This document shows positions 34,876-46,289 of a stretch of 64,000 nucleotides of DNA, piece by piece (position 1 is the first letter of the stretch; each line of letters opens with the position of its first letter). Source of the stretch: Dicyema japonicum (taxonomy: Eukaryota > Dicyemida > Rhombozoa > Dicyemidae); contig RDEW01000006.1 of assembly GCA_011109175.1 (NCBI GenBank), forward strand, positions 252,920 through 316,919, read 5' to 3'. Made by a program: the position numbers and the translations under genes. The notes below the pieces were generated by a model. The model was not told the DNA's origin. It was given only the letters and a program-made list of their open reading frames with translations, and did not search any database.

Positions 34876-35039
34876 CAGTTCACGCTCTGCTAAGTAACAA
34901 TAACCGCAGATACATACTCAGGACCCTTTTTGACTTACAAAGAGCCTTGTCGAAGATCACCCCCCTCAAGAAGACTCAACTTGGACCCGCCGAATCCATG
35001 ATTTCATCTCAACACGGGTCATTAGGACACTTCAATAAA

Positions 35040-35300
35040 ACAAAGTCTTGGAGCGCTTCCCCCCTGATATCAGTCCAACGGAACAATCGCTCCCGAGGAA
35101 GATCAGAATCGGACTGGCTCGCCTACGATGTGGACACCACCTTTTTCTGGCTGGCAGAGTAGTTCGGGACCTTTTTCCCTCCCCTGGAACACCGGATGCA
35201 AAAGTCGAGGATCTCTGGGAGCGGCCTGTCCGGACTGCACGCTCTCTGATGGTCGCCGGCTTCCCACTTGCTGGCGAAGTCGGGGTTAATAATTTAATTT
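35040..35300 (+). pseudogene. LINE C-terminal fragment (Jockey-like)
   Basis: The frame reads LPRKIRIGLARLRCGHHLFLA, then DLWERPVRTARSLMVAGFP. The first block resembles the LxRxxRxxLAQLRxGxxPxLxxY segment after the RT of Jockey/I-type LINEs. The second resembles the terminal LWxxPxxAxxxL motif. The Cys residues between them are in another frame. Confidence 0.6.
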
Positions 35301-35589
35301 ATTTAATTTTCTGGGTGTTCCCTTTTCTGGGTTGCTAAATAAATAATAATGTGGTTCACAATTTATGTAAGCGTTCACTTCATGTTTGCATCAAAACGAC
35401 CATTCGCTTGCTACCATCTGAAGGAATTTTCTGATACTAACTGTCGGAAGAAAATTGTAAAACAGATCAGAGATGACTGAGAATCCAATGGATGATATTA
35501 TTCCTGAGAATAATTTTGATGCTGACGACATAATATTTGGAATACATATAGTTTGGAAGAAAAGTATAGCCAAGAGAATATAGGGACAA

Positions 35590-35910
35590 ATCAAATAGTG
35601 AAAATAATCCATATTTACAGGTTACCAAAATATACAAAATATATTAGACATTTTGACAACAACCTTCAACACTATTTGATGAATCCAATAGGTAATATTG
35701 AAGAAAATGTATGGCAAATCAACAGAATATGAAAAAAATATAAACACGAAAAACCAACCACAGGAATGAAGAAAATGTATGACAATACAACGGAATATGT
35801 AAAGAATATAAACAAAATCAACCACCACAGGAATGTGGCAACAACATGCCAAATAATATCAATTGTATTAATAGGTTCGCCATATTGTAAAACAATTTTT
35901 AAAAATAAAT
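35590..35910 (+). repeat. Dispersed repeat G, copy 2, with internal duplication
   Basis: It is homologous to 1095-1375. Inside it, a unit of about 66 bp starting GAAGAAAATGTATG and ending CCACAGGAAT is present twice (35700-35768 and 35768-35833). Non-coding. Confidence 0.6.
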
Positions 35911-36187
35911 AAGTATTAATTTCATATAAATTAGTTAAAATCTGACTTTAATAAATAAATCTAACTATAATTTTTGTCGCTTCAGTGTTGTACAGAAATT
36001 TCTATCTTTCGTTAAAATTTTGTGAAGAATCGTAAATTTCCTTTCCACTTCACAAAATTGTTGCCTGGATTCCATTAACAATGAATGATCAAACGGCATA
36101 ATTACTATTTCAATGAATTACATAATTGTTGAAATATCTTTTTTGATTCTTTTGCTTAAATATTTTCAAATATTTTCAAATTTTCAA

Positions 36188-38209
36188 TTACGGACCTAAT
36201 CAGAAAAAATGGTTAACGGCGACATCCCAAAATATGCCAGAGAATTGCTCTTCTCTGCAAGGCTACTTGCTTTCAAAAAACCCCAACGGAGGAATCCGCC
36301 CATTGCGGTCGGGAACTATTTTAGAAGACTTGCAGCAAAAGTAGCATCGACCATGGTGAGCCGACAACTCGGAGAGGAGTTCTTTCCTAAAACAAATGGG
36401 GTGTTTAGTACCCAGAACGGATGTGAAGTTGCGATTCATGCAGCAAGGCGTTTCTTCACACAGAAAAATATTTCAAAATGAATGCATTGGAATCAAGTTG
36501 GACATAACGAATGCCTTTAATTCTCTAAGAAGAGACGAAATTATGAAAACGTGTTGGAAGAGGGCTCCAAAGCTTTTCCCTCTTTTCAATCTATCCTATG
36601 GGGAAGATACGTCTTTGGTTTTTGAAAATGAAATTATTAAATCAAAAACGGGTGTACAACAAGGAGATCCGCTCGGACCTCTATTATTTGCCTTGACCAT
36701 TGATGAGGTTGTGAGTTCAATTGATGCTCAGCTAAATCTCTGGTACCTCGATGATGCCACAATTGGAGGATCGTTCAAAGAAACATACAATTCATTACGT
36801 AAAGCGTTACCCGCTTTAAAACATTTGGGCTTGGACATCAATGTTAACAAATCAGAGCTAATAAATGTCTCATATCCATACACCGACTTCCTCTCTATCA
36901 AGGAGTCTTTTAACGAACTGCTTCCTGGGATCCCGACTGTGCCAGTTGATAAATTATATTTCCTCGGATGCCCACTCAGCGAAGAAGAACTCAAGAACCA
37001 TCTACTTTCCAAAAATGAAGAATTAACACGCCTTGCGAAAAGATTGTCATGTCTCGACTCTCACACATCTTTCTTCCTGATGAGAAACAACATCGGACTA
37101 CCCAAGCTTTTATATCTACTCCGATGTTCACCCTGCTACGAACAATATGACATTCTACTTTCAATAGACAAGTCTCTCAAGCAAACAGTCGAGTCACTAA
37201 TTAACGTCCGCTTCGACGAACTTGGTTGGAAACAATGTAAGCTTCCCTCTGGATTTGGGGGTGTCGGAATGAGATCGGCGCTGGAGGTTGCGTACCCGGC
37301 ATACCTATCTCTCTCAAGCTGCAGCCATTTGACACGGCAAGTCCTTCATAACACAATTGGACTTCGCTGGAATGAGTCATTTGACGAAGCTTGTCGGAAA
37401 TGGAACGGGTCCGGACTCAAAATCCCGAAGACACAACGAAGCAAAAATTGGGATGACATTGTCTGCTCCAAAATTTTGGAAGACCTTAAAAAGAAGCAAA
37501 TCAACATCGTCTGGCTTGTTTGGTGTCAGCTTCAAGTAGAGGGAGTGGAGCATGGCTTGGTGCAATACCTTGCCCAAACCTCGGGACCTTTTTGGACGAC
37601 GATTCTTTGAGGATTGGAATCGGACAAAGGCTGGGACTAGACGTTTGCCAGGAGCACCGATGCCGATGCGGGAAAACAGTCGATGCGAAAGGATTGCACC
37701 CGCTGTCCTGCAGAAGAAGCGCCGGAAGGGGACCACGTCATGCTGCTCTGAATGATGTGATCGTCAGAGCTCTGAAGGCTTCAGGCTTCCCAGCACAGCT
37801 TGAACCAGTGGGTCTTGATCGAGGAGATGGGAAGAGACCTGACGGGATGACCCTTTTCCCCTTCACGTCTGGAAGATCTTTGGTCTGGGACGCAACTTGC
37901 ATAGACACGTTCTCAAGCACGAACATTTTTAAATCTGTTCAGACACCTGGAGCAGCTGCTTCGACTGCGGAAAACCTAAAAATCAAGAAATATTCTTGCC
38001 TCGGGGATCGCTACCGATTTACTCCTGTTGCGACCGAATCATCGGGAGCCGTTGGTCCAATGACGGCTGAATTCTTGCAAGAACTCGGAGGATTGCTTGC
38101 CAGAAAGAAAAGGGATCAACGAGAAGGGTTATGGCTAAGACAAAAGATTGGAATAGCCATACTCCGAGGGAACTCGTTCGCAATCCACGCAGCAGGCTTC
38201 CTCAACTGA
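36188..38209 (+). pseudogene. RLE-B LINE copy B3, best-preserved element in the window
   Basis: An RLE-type LINE truncated at its 5' end. Frame 1 (36209-36470) has the RT fingers KYARELLFSARLLAFKKP and GNYFRRLAAKVA. After a 1-nt frameshift near 36465-36480, frame 2 (to about 37520) has motif A KLDITNAFNSLRRD, motif B GVQQGDPLGPLLFALTIDE, a shortened motif C LWYLDDATIGG (YLDD) and thumb motifs. A second frameshift near 37490-37525 leads to frame 3: SGAWLGAIPCPNLGTFLDD, the zinc knuckle CRCGKTVDAKGLHPLSC (37660-37710), RHAALNDVI, then the endonuclease DRGDGKRPDGMTLFPF and LVWDATCIDTFSS, ending at TGA 38207-38209. All nine or so Trp codons are TGG. Apart from the two frameshifts it has no internal stop, so it moved recently relative to the other copies. 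Confidence 0.9.
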
Positions 38210-38609
38210 CATTTGTTTAATTGTTAAAAATATTTTTTTAAAAAAAAAAATTTACAGAAATCTTCTTAAAATCAGCATTCTTTAAAAAACAATATGCCTT
38301 TGATATTGTTAAATATTTTGATTTAATTTCATTTAAAATATTCGTTAATAAATTATATTCCTGGTTTGTGCGGAGACGTGCGAGGAAGAAAGTTTTATGG
38401 CGAAACTGGTAGAACGGATAGTACATAGGACGGCACTAGCGGAAATCTAAGTATTCATAGGCTTATGGGTAACGTATGAGTGCACTTAACTAACTTAAGA
38501 ACAGATGAGAGAAGAGCTAAGAGTCGCATAGATTGTCCCAACCCGTTTCTCCGAAAGATAAGTTCAAGGTCCTTTCTAATAACTCTGATTTTATATAACT
38601 TCCAGAGAT

Positions 38610-39420
38610 TTTATGTGGATTGAAAGTTCCCTTCACGCTCGCGACCCTAAATTCTGGAAAAGACATCATCCTGTTTTTGTGTATCATTTTCGTGGTCCAA
38701 CAAGTCGCATCATTTCAAAAAATTCTATAATATCGACTAGAGCACTTAATACTCCTAAGCATGAAGTTACAGTTATCTTAATTCCTAAAGCGTACAGCTG
38801 AATAATCAATTACAAAAGCAAGAATGATATTCCATCCAACATATGTTCAAATGATGATAGTGATCATAAACAGGTGGATGTATGTGCACTATAACAAAGA
38901 TAATACTAGTGAGGTTACTATAAAAGGAGATTTGCAATGAAGTAGTATGTCGCCGCTCCTCTTTGTGTTCTGCCTCGAACCGTTGAGCAGACTTATCAAT
39001 TCCCAATTCGAATAAGAGCCCCTCATTTATGAGGAGGTTTGTTTTAGTATGAATCACCTTATTTTCATTGATGAAAAAACTGAAAATCTCCGGTTCATGA
39101 GTGAATGTGTTTGCAGGTTTTTGAGAGAAATCGGTTATGAAATTAATTTATCTCATGATCAGACAAGTACTGAGGGGCAATCGCGTCCATGTCGATCTGC
39201 AAATAAAGGAAAGCTCTATTTACAACGTTTGCAATTCGGTTGGCAGTGTATGCAGTATATCGCCTAAGCGAGCGCATCTTCCTTAAGATCATAGCGGTTA
39301 GGTCCAGTGTGTTTGAGAGGAAATATGTAATAATAAATATTAAAAATCCTGGGGCATTCACATAGGCATTACACGAACATATTTGTCTCGAATATGGTGT
39401 CAATGGTGAGGTTGAATAGT
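38610..39420 (+). pseudogene. R4/Dong-like LINE copy R4-d, RT and thumb relic
   Basis: The RT region reads VHYNKDNTSEVTIKGDL, then SMSPLLFVFCLEPLSRLINS (38945-39005) and a motif C remnant MNHLIFIDEKTENL (39049-39090), where FIDD has become FIDE. After a short deletion the thumb follows in changing frames: NRVHVDLQIKERLYLQRLQF (39178-39236), then SERIFLKIIAVRSSVFERK and a degraded LSxKYGVDD (as LEYGVNGEVE). The 38610-38800 frame (ILIPKAYS at its end) may be the pre-RT segment, with less certainty. No endonuclease. Confidence 0.65.
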
Positions 39421-39879
39421 GAATTCGTTGATCGAGTTACGCAAAGAAATCTTGATTAAAAAAATCAACTTAAAAGCACTTAACTCAGTCCACCTCAAAG
39501 CAAAGGATAACCTTATGATTATGTTAAATCTTCAACGTGTTTAAATTATGTTAATAATGCACTCGTAAGGCATTAATCGTTTTGGAGTGGATCGAAGATG
39601 TTTCATTATTGTAAGCAGAAATACTGTTGATCATTTAGAAACTAAATTTTTTAGTATTAAGTCAGAAATTGTCCTACGTGACAAAGTCATGTTGAATCTC
39701 TCCATGGCATGTTCGTTATGCAATCTGGCCTTATCCCATCACCTCAGTCAAGACAGAAGGTTCCAGAAGATAAGTAAACCCGGCATCTTCGATACCCCCC
39801 CCCCCCGGAGCTCCGTCTGCATGATGCGGATTTAGTCCATTCCTGTCAACCATCTCACCACATCGACACGGTGTTCCAA

Positions 39880-40130
39880 ACAGCCGTCATGACCTTGCCA
39901 TAGAGCAACTTCAACACGGATTGTATTCCAGTCAAACATACTACCAACTGCAAGATATTGAGCCAGGACTCAGAATTCTCATAAGAATGCATTCAGACAT
40001 GTGCAATGATGGGTATTGATGTACCTTCCAAGTTTATTTAACTTTTATCTCAAAGGATTTCATCCGAGTCCTTTTGAGGGGTAAAGATTTTTAGAACACG
40101 AGCCTATTTACTGTCCACTGCTGCACAACC
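39880..40130 (+). repeat. Dispersed repeat E, copy 2
   Basis: Homologous to 31725-31975. Both copies include CACTGCTG near the right end. Nothing else in 39450-39880 is assignable apart from a C13-14 homopolymer at about 39787-39799. Confidence 0.5.
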
Positions 40131-40399
40131 GACTTAACAACAGGGTCAAGGCAGAATCCTTTCAGGAACACAAGATTGAATTGGCCAAGATACGGAAGCT
40201 AACGAAGGACGAACGGTCCCATGGAATGGCCAAATCAACAGGAGACCTCAAACCAATTCCCCCAAACCTTATCGTATCATTCCTTGAAATCAGCCAGCGC
40301 AGTCAAATTGGATATTGAGGAATTCTCAGAATTATGTCTTATGAGATCTTCCAAGATTTAAGAGAAGTAGACTCCGGGAAACAATGATATTTCAGACGT

Positions 40400-40609
40400 A
40401 CGGTAAAAATTGGTGTAAATATTTTATAAACTACTTTTACACATAATATTAATTATTACCTAAGATTAATCTCTATTAGTAAAAATAATTATTTTATATA
40501 AAAATTCACAAATTATTCCGAAACTTAAGTATTGATAATTTGCGATAAACATGATAGCTGAAGACACCTGTCAATAAGCTGTCATCACTTTCAGCGCTCG
40601 CGACATAAT
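40400..40609 (-). mobile_element. R4-e: termini-only derivative of the R4-like element
   Basis: Read on the minus strand, it opens with the R4-a 5' end (ATGTCGCGAGCGCTGA at about 40608-40593) and follows the R4-a 5' UTR through CTTAAGTTTCGGAATAA and ACTAATAGAGATTAATCTTA. It then passes directly into the R4-a 3' end (ATATTATGTGTAAAAGTAG...TTTACACCAATTTTT, ending near 40400). About 1.8 kb or more of coding sequence is absent. The result is a non-coding element of about 210 bp, in effect a miniature form. Its 5' end abuts SINE copy S2. Confidence 0.8.
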
Positions 40610-40611
40610 AG

Positions 40612-40838
40612 CTAATCGAGGGAGGATCAAGGACCTAGGAATACTCTTCTTTTTTTTGTTTTCTTTTTCTTGGGTGTGTGTCCTTTTAGACTATCCAGTT
40701 CCGCAGTGAATGTCCACTGATGACGGCCCTCTTTAGCATCGTAGATGTGTGGACCTTTTACCAGGTGAACAACAGCAAGAATCAAACCCGTGACCTAAGC
40801 CACTTTGCCCGACAACTAACCACTATGCCACCAGGCTC
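40612..40838 (-). repeat. tRNA-derived SINE, copy S2
   Basis: On the minus strand it starts GAGCCTGGTGGCATAGTGG (A-box-like TGGCATAGTGG). The B-box-like GGTTTGATTCT follows at about 40800-40788, then CACCTGGTAAAAGGTCCAC, CACTGCGGAACTGGATAGTC and a polypurine block. The 3' end is diverged compared with S3 and S4. A (TTA)n-like TTATTATTA sequence flanks its 5' side. Confidence 0.75.
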
Positions 40839-40844
40839 TTATTA

Positions 40845-42735
40845 TTAACAAATTATCAAAAGAGATTTTCTAGAGTAATATACCGGACAAACTCTTCATT
40901 TTCATACAGTCCCTTATGAGAAATCTTTGTCTCGATACTAGCCAGCTGATTCAATCTGTCAAAACAAACAATTTGGTTATCAAAAATGAGCCAAAGACTC
41001 GATAATCCTTAATCAACATATTTCTTTAATCTTTCTTTAGTAACATAGAAACTTCAAATACCTATCTCAGAGTTTAGACTTATTTTTTCAACCGTCTATG
41101 TGACGAGCTTATTTGGCTTATTGTCTGAAGACACACGGGTTTCTCGGTTTCGAGACAATCTCTATAACTGATAATTTCCGCTCATGAAAAAGATTACCAA
41201 AAAAACATGTCAAATAAGTTTTGAACGGCTTTAAATAGACGACTTGGTTTCTCATTTAACAGTTTAATTCTCACATGATGGGGGTTGCTCTTGTATTCTT
41301 TCAAATATCCAGTTATTACGATATAAAGGAGTCAAGTGCCCACAACCATTCTTTGGATTGGTTATGTTCAATCAGTCCTTGAGGAATATTGTTCATTTGG
41401 TCAATTTTTCTTTAGATATGACAGTCATTCTTCAATTTACTGCCCTTCCGAGAAACTGAACTGGTAGTAGACCCTAAGTTAAGAAGGAATCATCTTTTGT
41501 CCAAATTGGTATCTTCCTTAGAATTATTTTTGGGAGACTTATTCTCAATGTCCGTAATCTTGTTGTCTCCAGTGCCAAAAATAGTAGGTACATCAAGTTT
41601 ACAAAAGAAACGTGCTTTAAGTTTTGGAATTATGGGTTCAAGATTCCAGAGATTTTGTAAAAGACACGTGCGGTGCACATACTGTAATGAATTTTTCCTA
41701 GTGTGAATAGTCGGAAGTACCGCTTAATAAAAGTCGGAAATACACGAATATCTGAGTCATTAGATATCAAAAATTGTATCCAAAAATGATATCAGTCATC
41801 TGGAAGTAACTCTCACCAAATTTAAAAAGTGGTGGCTGAATTGCTGGTAATTAAATAATTATGTTTCTCTCATTTTTGGTTTTTCATTATAATAATAATT
41901 ATATTATCAAAAAAATAATATATTAGTACCAATCTTTTTTGATGATAAATTATTATAAATGCGGCCCTCGAAAGGAAATGAGTTTGACACTCCTGCTCTA
42001 AAGCTTGCTTACAGGATAAATCTTCGAATGCCAATTACCCTATGGTTGGAAGGAAAAATGTGCAAGGTTGGCAGAACTATCTTATTCGAGGTTTCAAAAA
42101 CGAACTAAAGTATCTGGTTTTTATCTTCAGAGATGACCCTATGTTTACTGATTTCTTGGGGAGACTGTCGGGGTAGAAATCGGTTGACAAGCCCTACCGT
42201 TTACATTACTCTCCCCAGCATTTAATTTGCAGTTTTTACTTTATAATAACTTTCTTATATCCACCATGAATATGAGGAGATTAACTGCACCTAAGCTATG
42301 CCGAAACTACGTCACCAGCTCAACATCCTGATCGTGTTTATGATTCAATTTTCAGTGTTCTCTATTTTAACAATGATAGGACAGATTTGCCAATCCTGAA
42401 AGAGTAATTCCTCAGATGACCTTTCACCAACTCTTGAAACGTCTCGAATTTAAATTTTAGATAATTTAAAAAAAACTAAATTTTATTAGTAAATTTAATT
42501 CAAAAAAATAATTCTCCATAAAATATTATCCAAAGATCTATCGCCTTTGAGTTCTGCACAGAACCAAATAAACCTGGAGGTTCTCTGGGAACGTCCTCTC
42601 TAGGTTGTGAAGTTTTTGTTACCCATCGGTTTTACCGGAAAATTGCAATATATACTTGACTTGCTGAATTGCTGAACACTAATTCAATGCCTACAAAAAC
42701 ATAAAATCAACAAAAACGCTTTTTACTAACAATAC
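40845..42735. other. Mostly unassigned stretch
   Basis: Apart from the hAT end at 41995, nothing is recognisable. A + frame at 41497-41706 ends in CTYCNEFF and its reverse complement is also open. Neither is assigned. Confidence 0.3.
41880..41995 (+). mobile_element. Terminal inverted repeat of a hAT-type DNA transposon
   Basis: The sequence ending at 41995 reads GGCCCTCGAAAGGAAATG then AGTTTGACACTCCTG. On the opposite strand this begins CAGGAGTGTCAAACTCATTT, a form typical of hAT ends (CAG start, subterminal GGCCGCA). The 8 bp after it, CTCTAAAG, would be the target-site duplication. I could not find the matching left end, so this may be a solo end. Confidence 0.5.
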
Positions 42736-42739
42736 CACA

Positions 42740-43060
42740 TAAATTGTCGTGAGCGGAAAAGAAATTCCACGTAAGAACACAGTCGAGATCCTTGGATTAA
42801 CTTTTGGCGCATCGATGACATTCAACGCTTATTTATCTAATGCGGTTGTCTAGACGGAAAATCAACTTTGTAAAAAAGCTTTTTTCCAAATTAAAAAATT
42901 TTTAATTCAAAAAGTTAGGCCTCCGTGCACCCACTACATCGAAACAGCTATCATCTATAGTTGTGCCGCTTAATAAACAAAACTAGCGGCAACAACATCG
43001 AAAAAATGGCATTATTCAATCAAAAGCCACCATTTCTAAGACACGGGCGACCCCTTTCAA
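42740..43060 (+). pseudogene. Jockey-like LINE, post-palm RT fragment
   Basis: The frame reads IPRKNTVEILGLTFGASMTF, matching the VxxLGVxxDxxLxF block after motif C, then KKAFFQIKKFL and AIIYSCAA, the YxxxxxxPxLxYxxxxW region with stops. Strongly degraded. Confidence 0.5.
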
Positions 43061-43639
43061 TATCTTTTAAAGAGTCGTGGGAAAAAACCTATCAAGAGTG
43101 TATTTAATCAAGAGAGAAATGATGAAAAATTCCAAAGACCACTGTAACACTAAACTAACTGCTCACGTGATCCGGGCACGCTCTAACAGGGACCTCAACT
43201 TGATACAATGTTCTTTTTTCAAACCCACACAAGCACGTATCGGCCGTGCAACTGGACGCTCTTGGTCACACGGGTCCGCAGATTAGGAAATTCAAAGGTA
43301 TTGAAAGGGGGACCTGAAGTCCTTCTCTCAGTAACTTTTTGTAACCTTTCATGACTGACTTCGATCTTCTTGGAATTTGTCCAAAAAATTATTGGTCCCA
43401 TGTAACAAATGCAAATAAGATGCATGGCTAGACGTACTGCGTGTATATGGTATTCAAGACTGAATGGCTTCCTCCTTTCCAAAAACCCGAAATACTTTTC
43501 AAAATGTTTTCTACTCACATTTGATATTCAAGTTTTGAAATGCTGTGAAAACACATGTTCATGTCAAATATGACTCTACATTTTCTGGTGTTTGGTAAAT
43601 GAGATTTCGGGAGTGAATAATGTGGTGACTGATTTCTCC

Positions 43640-44993
43640 GGGCTAATTGATAGCCGTTTGTCCTCTATTAATATTATTAGTAAAAAACACAATCACAGAC
43701 CCAAAGAACGTTATATTAACTAAGGTCCCGTTTGTGCTACAGTTTCGAAATTTCCATCGGCCTCTGCTGTGTGCATCTGTCCGTAGATCTTCTAGGTCTT
43801 CCACACAATTTAGTTTTCTACCAATTCTATTAAGATCTTTGTTTAGAGTCACAGGGAGAGTGACTCTAGGCCTTCCTCTGAACGATGGTTTGTTCTCATT
43901 GTTAAAGTAATTGCCCATTATTATATTTGGAGGGCGTTTATGTCCATTCTAAGCACGTGCCCAAACAGTCTCCATCTTGATTCAATAATATCGATGCTTA
44001 TGGCCACAGAGTATCATTTCCTATTTGAAATCTTCTTTTGCCAACCTAGACCCAGTAAATTGCGTAATTGTTTTCGACGAAATATATCCATTTTTTTGAG
44101 CTCTAGCTCTGTGACCCCCATGTACCCGAATTGTACATAAATCCGGTTTTATATAATTTGTTTAGTCTTATTTTTAGGTTTGTTTTTATTAAATTTCGTC
44201 GACTCCATATCTTCTGCATTTTCTTATATATAGCAGTGGCTAGAACTCTCCTAGACACATGTCATCACTATCACCAAGTAAGGATCCCAATTTCCGTTTT
44301 TTCCTCCAACTTTCATCAATATATTTTAATTCCCTTGTGAATTCAGTCTTCAGTCTTTTGTTGATTAACTCGAAGAGACCAATTTATAAATTCTTTACGG
44401 ATTTTTTCTAAAAAAAGTGCAAGTTCCTGATCATCTTCTGACTCAAAATCTATTTCATTTGCATGTATAATCTCTATCGGTATGTATCTTTCACATTTTG
44501 TTTTAAGAGTTCTCAGTGAAGCCTCCAGGTATACGATGAATAGAACCGGAGATGGGGAGTTTCCCTGAGGTATTCCAACAGTTGTCCCGAAAGGCACCGA
44601 GGTCGTCTTCCCAACTTGTACAGTTAATTAAGTATTAGACAATAGGAAACGAATAAGTCTTGTGTTATCCTCATCAAGGAAACTCCCAATAAAGTCCTTT
44701 CCTGGTTTATGCAGAGGAATTAAAATTCCATCTCCAAGTTTCAAGGGGGAATGCGTCTCCATTACCTTATTGAAAATCTTTGTAATGAGGGTTGTCAGTT
44801 TGCCTGGTGCATACTTGATCATTTCTCCATGTATGTTTTCTAGTCCCGCTCCCCTGTTGTTATCTAATTTATTGATTGCCAGGTTAGTTTCCTTTGTAGA
44901 GATAGGTAGATTCAGACTTCTTAGTGATTTCTCAAATTGCTCCATTTTAAGAGGTTTCATTTTCATACAAAAGGCCTGAAAAATGTTCGGCAA
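43640..44993 (-). pseudogene. APE-type LINE family C, near-complete RT with a deletion
   Basis: Minus-strand order: KLDNNRGAGLENIHGEMIKY (44870-44810), GDGILIPLHKPGKD (44745-44700), then a deletion that removes motif A and joins to IGSFLDEDNTRLIRFLLSNT. Motif B follows (VGIPQGNSPSPVLFIVYLEA, 44580-44520), then a degraded motif C (HANEIDF) and INWSLRVNQQKTE. After a 200-bp weak zone come LKKMDIFRRKQLRNLLGLGW (44105-44045), SRWRLFGHVLRMDINAPPN (43985-43930), RGRPRVTLPVTLNKDLNRIG and DLEDLRTDAHSRGRWK (43870-43750). The C-terminal half fixes the family's 3' coding end. Confidence 0.8.
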
Positions 44994-45019
44994 TAATCTC
45001 AGTTTTTTTCTCTATTATC

Positions 45020-45420
45020 TAATACGTTTGTCCTCTAACAAGACGTTAAGACTGTCCAGGTGTTATTGCAACCTTGATGTTGCAACCTGAATAGCTTGAT
45101 CAAGTAAGACAAGAAAAATGTCATCTGCATAAGTCAGTAGGAATTTTTTTCTGGACAATAAAAATCGGCTGTAAATAGGTTGAACAATTATGTGATCCTT
45201 TGAGACGCCATTCGGAAAAATTCATGATGCCAATCTTAAATCTCAAACGAAGTTAGCCAACCAGAGTTTAAGGTTAAGTTGAGTGTTCTATTTCGAATCC
45301 GTGCTGAAATAAAATGTCTGGTAGAACATACTTATTTTTTGAAAGTACTACTTCTTTCAATATTTTTGACATCGAACATAAGAGCGACGCTGGATTGTCT
45401 TTCTGTCTTCAGGTTTCAAA
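45020..45420 (-). pseudogene. Jockey-like LINE, RT palm fragment
   Basis: Minus strand: PDILFQHGFEIEHST (45325-45275), a degraded NGVSKGS (motif B, about 45210), PIYSRFLLSRKKFLLTYADD (45185-45130) with the catalytic YADDIFLVLLD, then SRLQ and LNVLLEDK. Stops and frame changes throughout. The APE fragment at 46290-46720, also on the minus strand, could be from the same insertion, with repeat F copy 3 lying between them. Confidence 0.7.
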
Positions 45421-45965
45421 ATTTTTCGTATATGAGCAAGTTTCCAAATTACTCAGCGCTTCCCGATTCGTTTTCATATTTATTTTGAAAGCAAATGTGT
45501 TAACAATCCAGGTATCAGAATCCTTAATATTTCAAATTGAAAAAAATCTATCAAATGAAAATTTTAAGCCTGATTGCTGATTTCTGTTTTAATAATTTAA
45601 TCAAATTCCTAAATCGTATTGAAAATCGGATATCTACATAATCAGGAGACCTTCGTGAGCGCTGCTAATTATTTGAGCAGTCAGAGCAGCAATATATGAC
45701 CATTTGCTTTCTTTTCTTTCTTAAATAAAATATGTATTTTATCAAAAGTCGTGTTGGATTAAATAGCGATTTCATCCATGTTGGAAAATTAGAAAATTGT
45801 TGTCTTGAATACGTCGAGTCCACAACAACAGATTATTTCTGAAGGCACGTAGATTGTAAGAAGGTACGTAGATTGAAACACGAATTTTTGACATCTTTTA
45901 ACTTAATTGGCATAGACTTCGGTTTTTTATTTTTAACATTGAATAAATTATATATATTTTTAAAA

Positions 45966-46195
45966 GTCTCGTGGTGCCATGTGGTGCTATGCGGCTAGTA
46001 TGTCAAAAATTATTTTCCCTCCATTTGATGGCGTCATAGGATCCACCTTACTGAGGAGACAACCAATGTTTGGCCGGTACCAAGAGGATCCATTATTCTT
46101 TCCAGAAGACAATGTCGTTTCCTGGAGACAAGTTCTAGAATGCTGGTACAAGTCAGGATCAAGAAGTTAGTTAGTTCGACTACCCTTGGTTTTTG
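45966..46195 (+). repeat. Repeat F, copy 3
   Basis: It starts CGTGGTGCCATGTGGTGC. It includes GATGGCGTCATAGGATCCAC, CGGTACCAAGAGGATCC, GTCGTTTCCTGGAGACAAG and a GTTAGTTAGTTCGACTACCC tail. This is the clearest single copy and aligns along its length with 49.6 and 61.0 kb. Confidence 0.7.
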
Positions 46196-46289
46196 GAATT
46201 ATTTTATTTTTAATTAATTTTTTTTGCTATATATTTTATTTGAAGATCATTTGCATATATGTACAAGTAATCATGATTTTAAAAAATTA

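Noticed and set aside
39787-39799. C-homopolymer of about 13
   Set aside because: Probably a simple run or sequencing feature; no structure around it.
41490-41706. Overlapping + and - frames, the + one ending CTYCNEFF, considered as a C1-type zinc finger
   Set aside because: Only one Cys pair is present, with no His or later Cys residues, and the frame stops at once; both strands are equally open.
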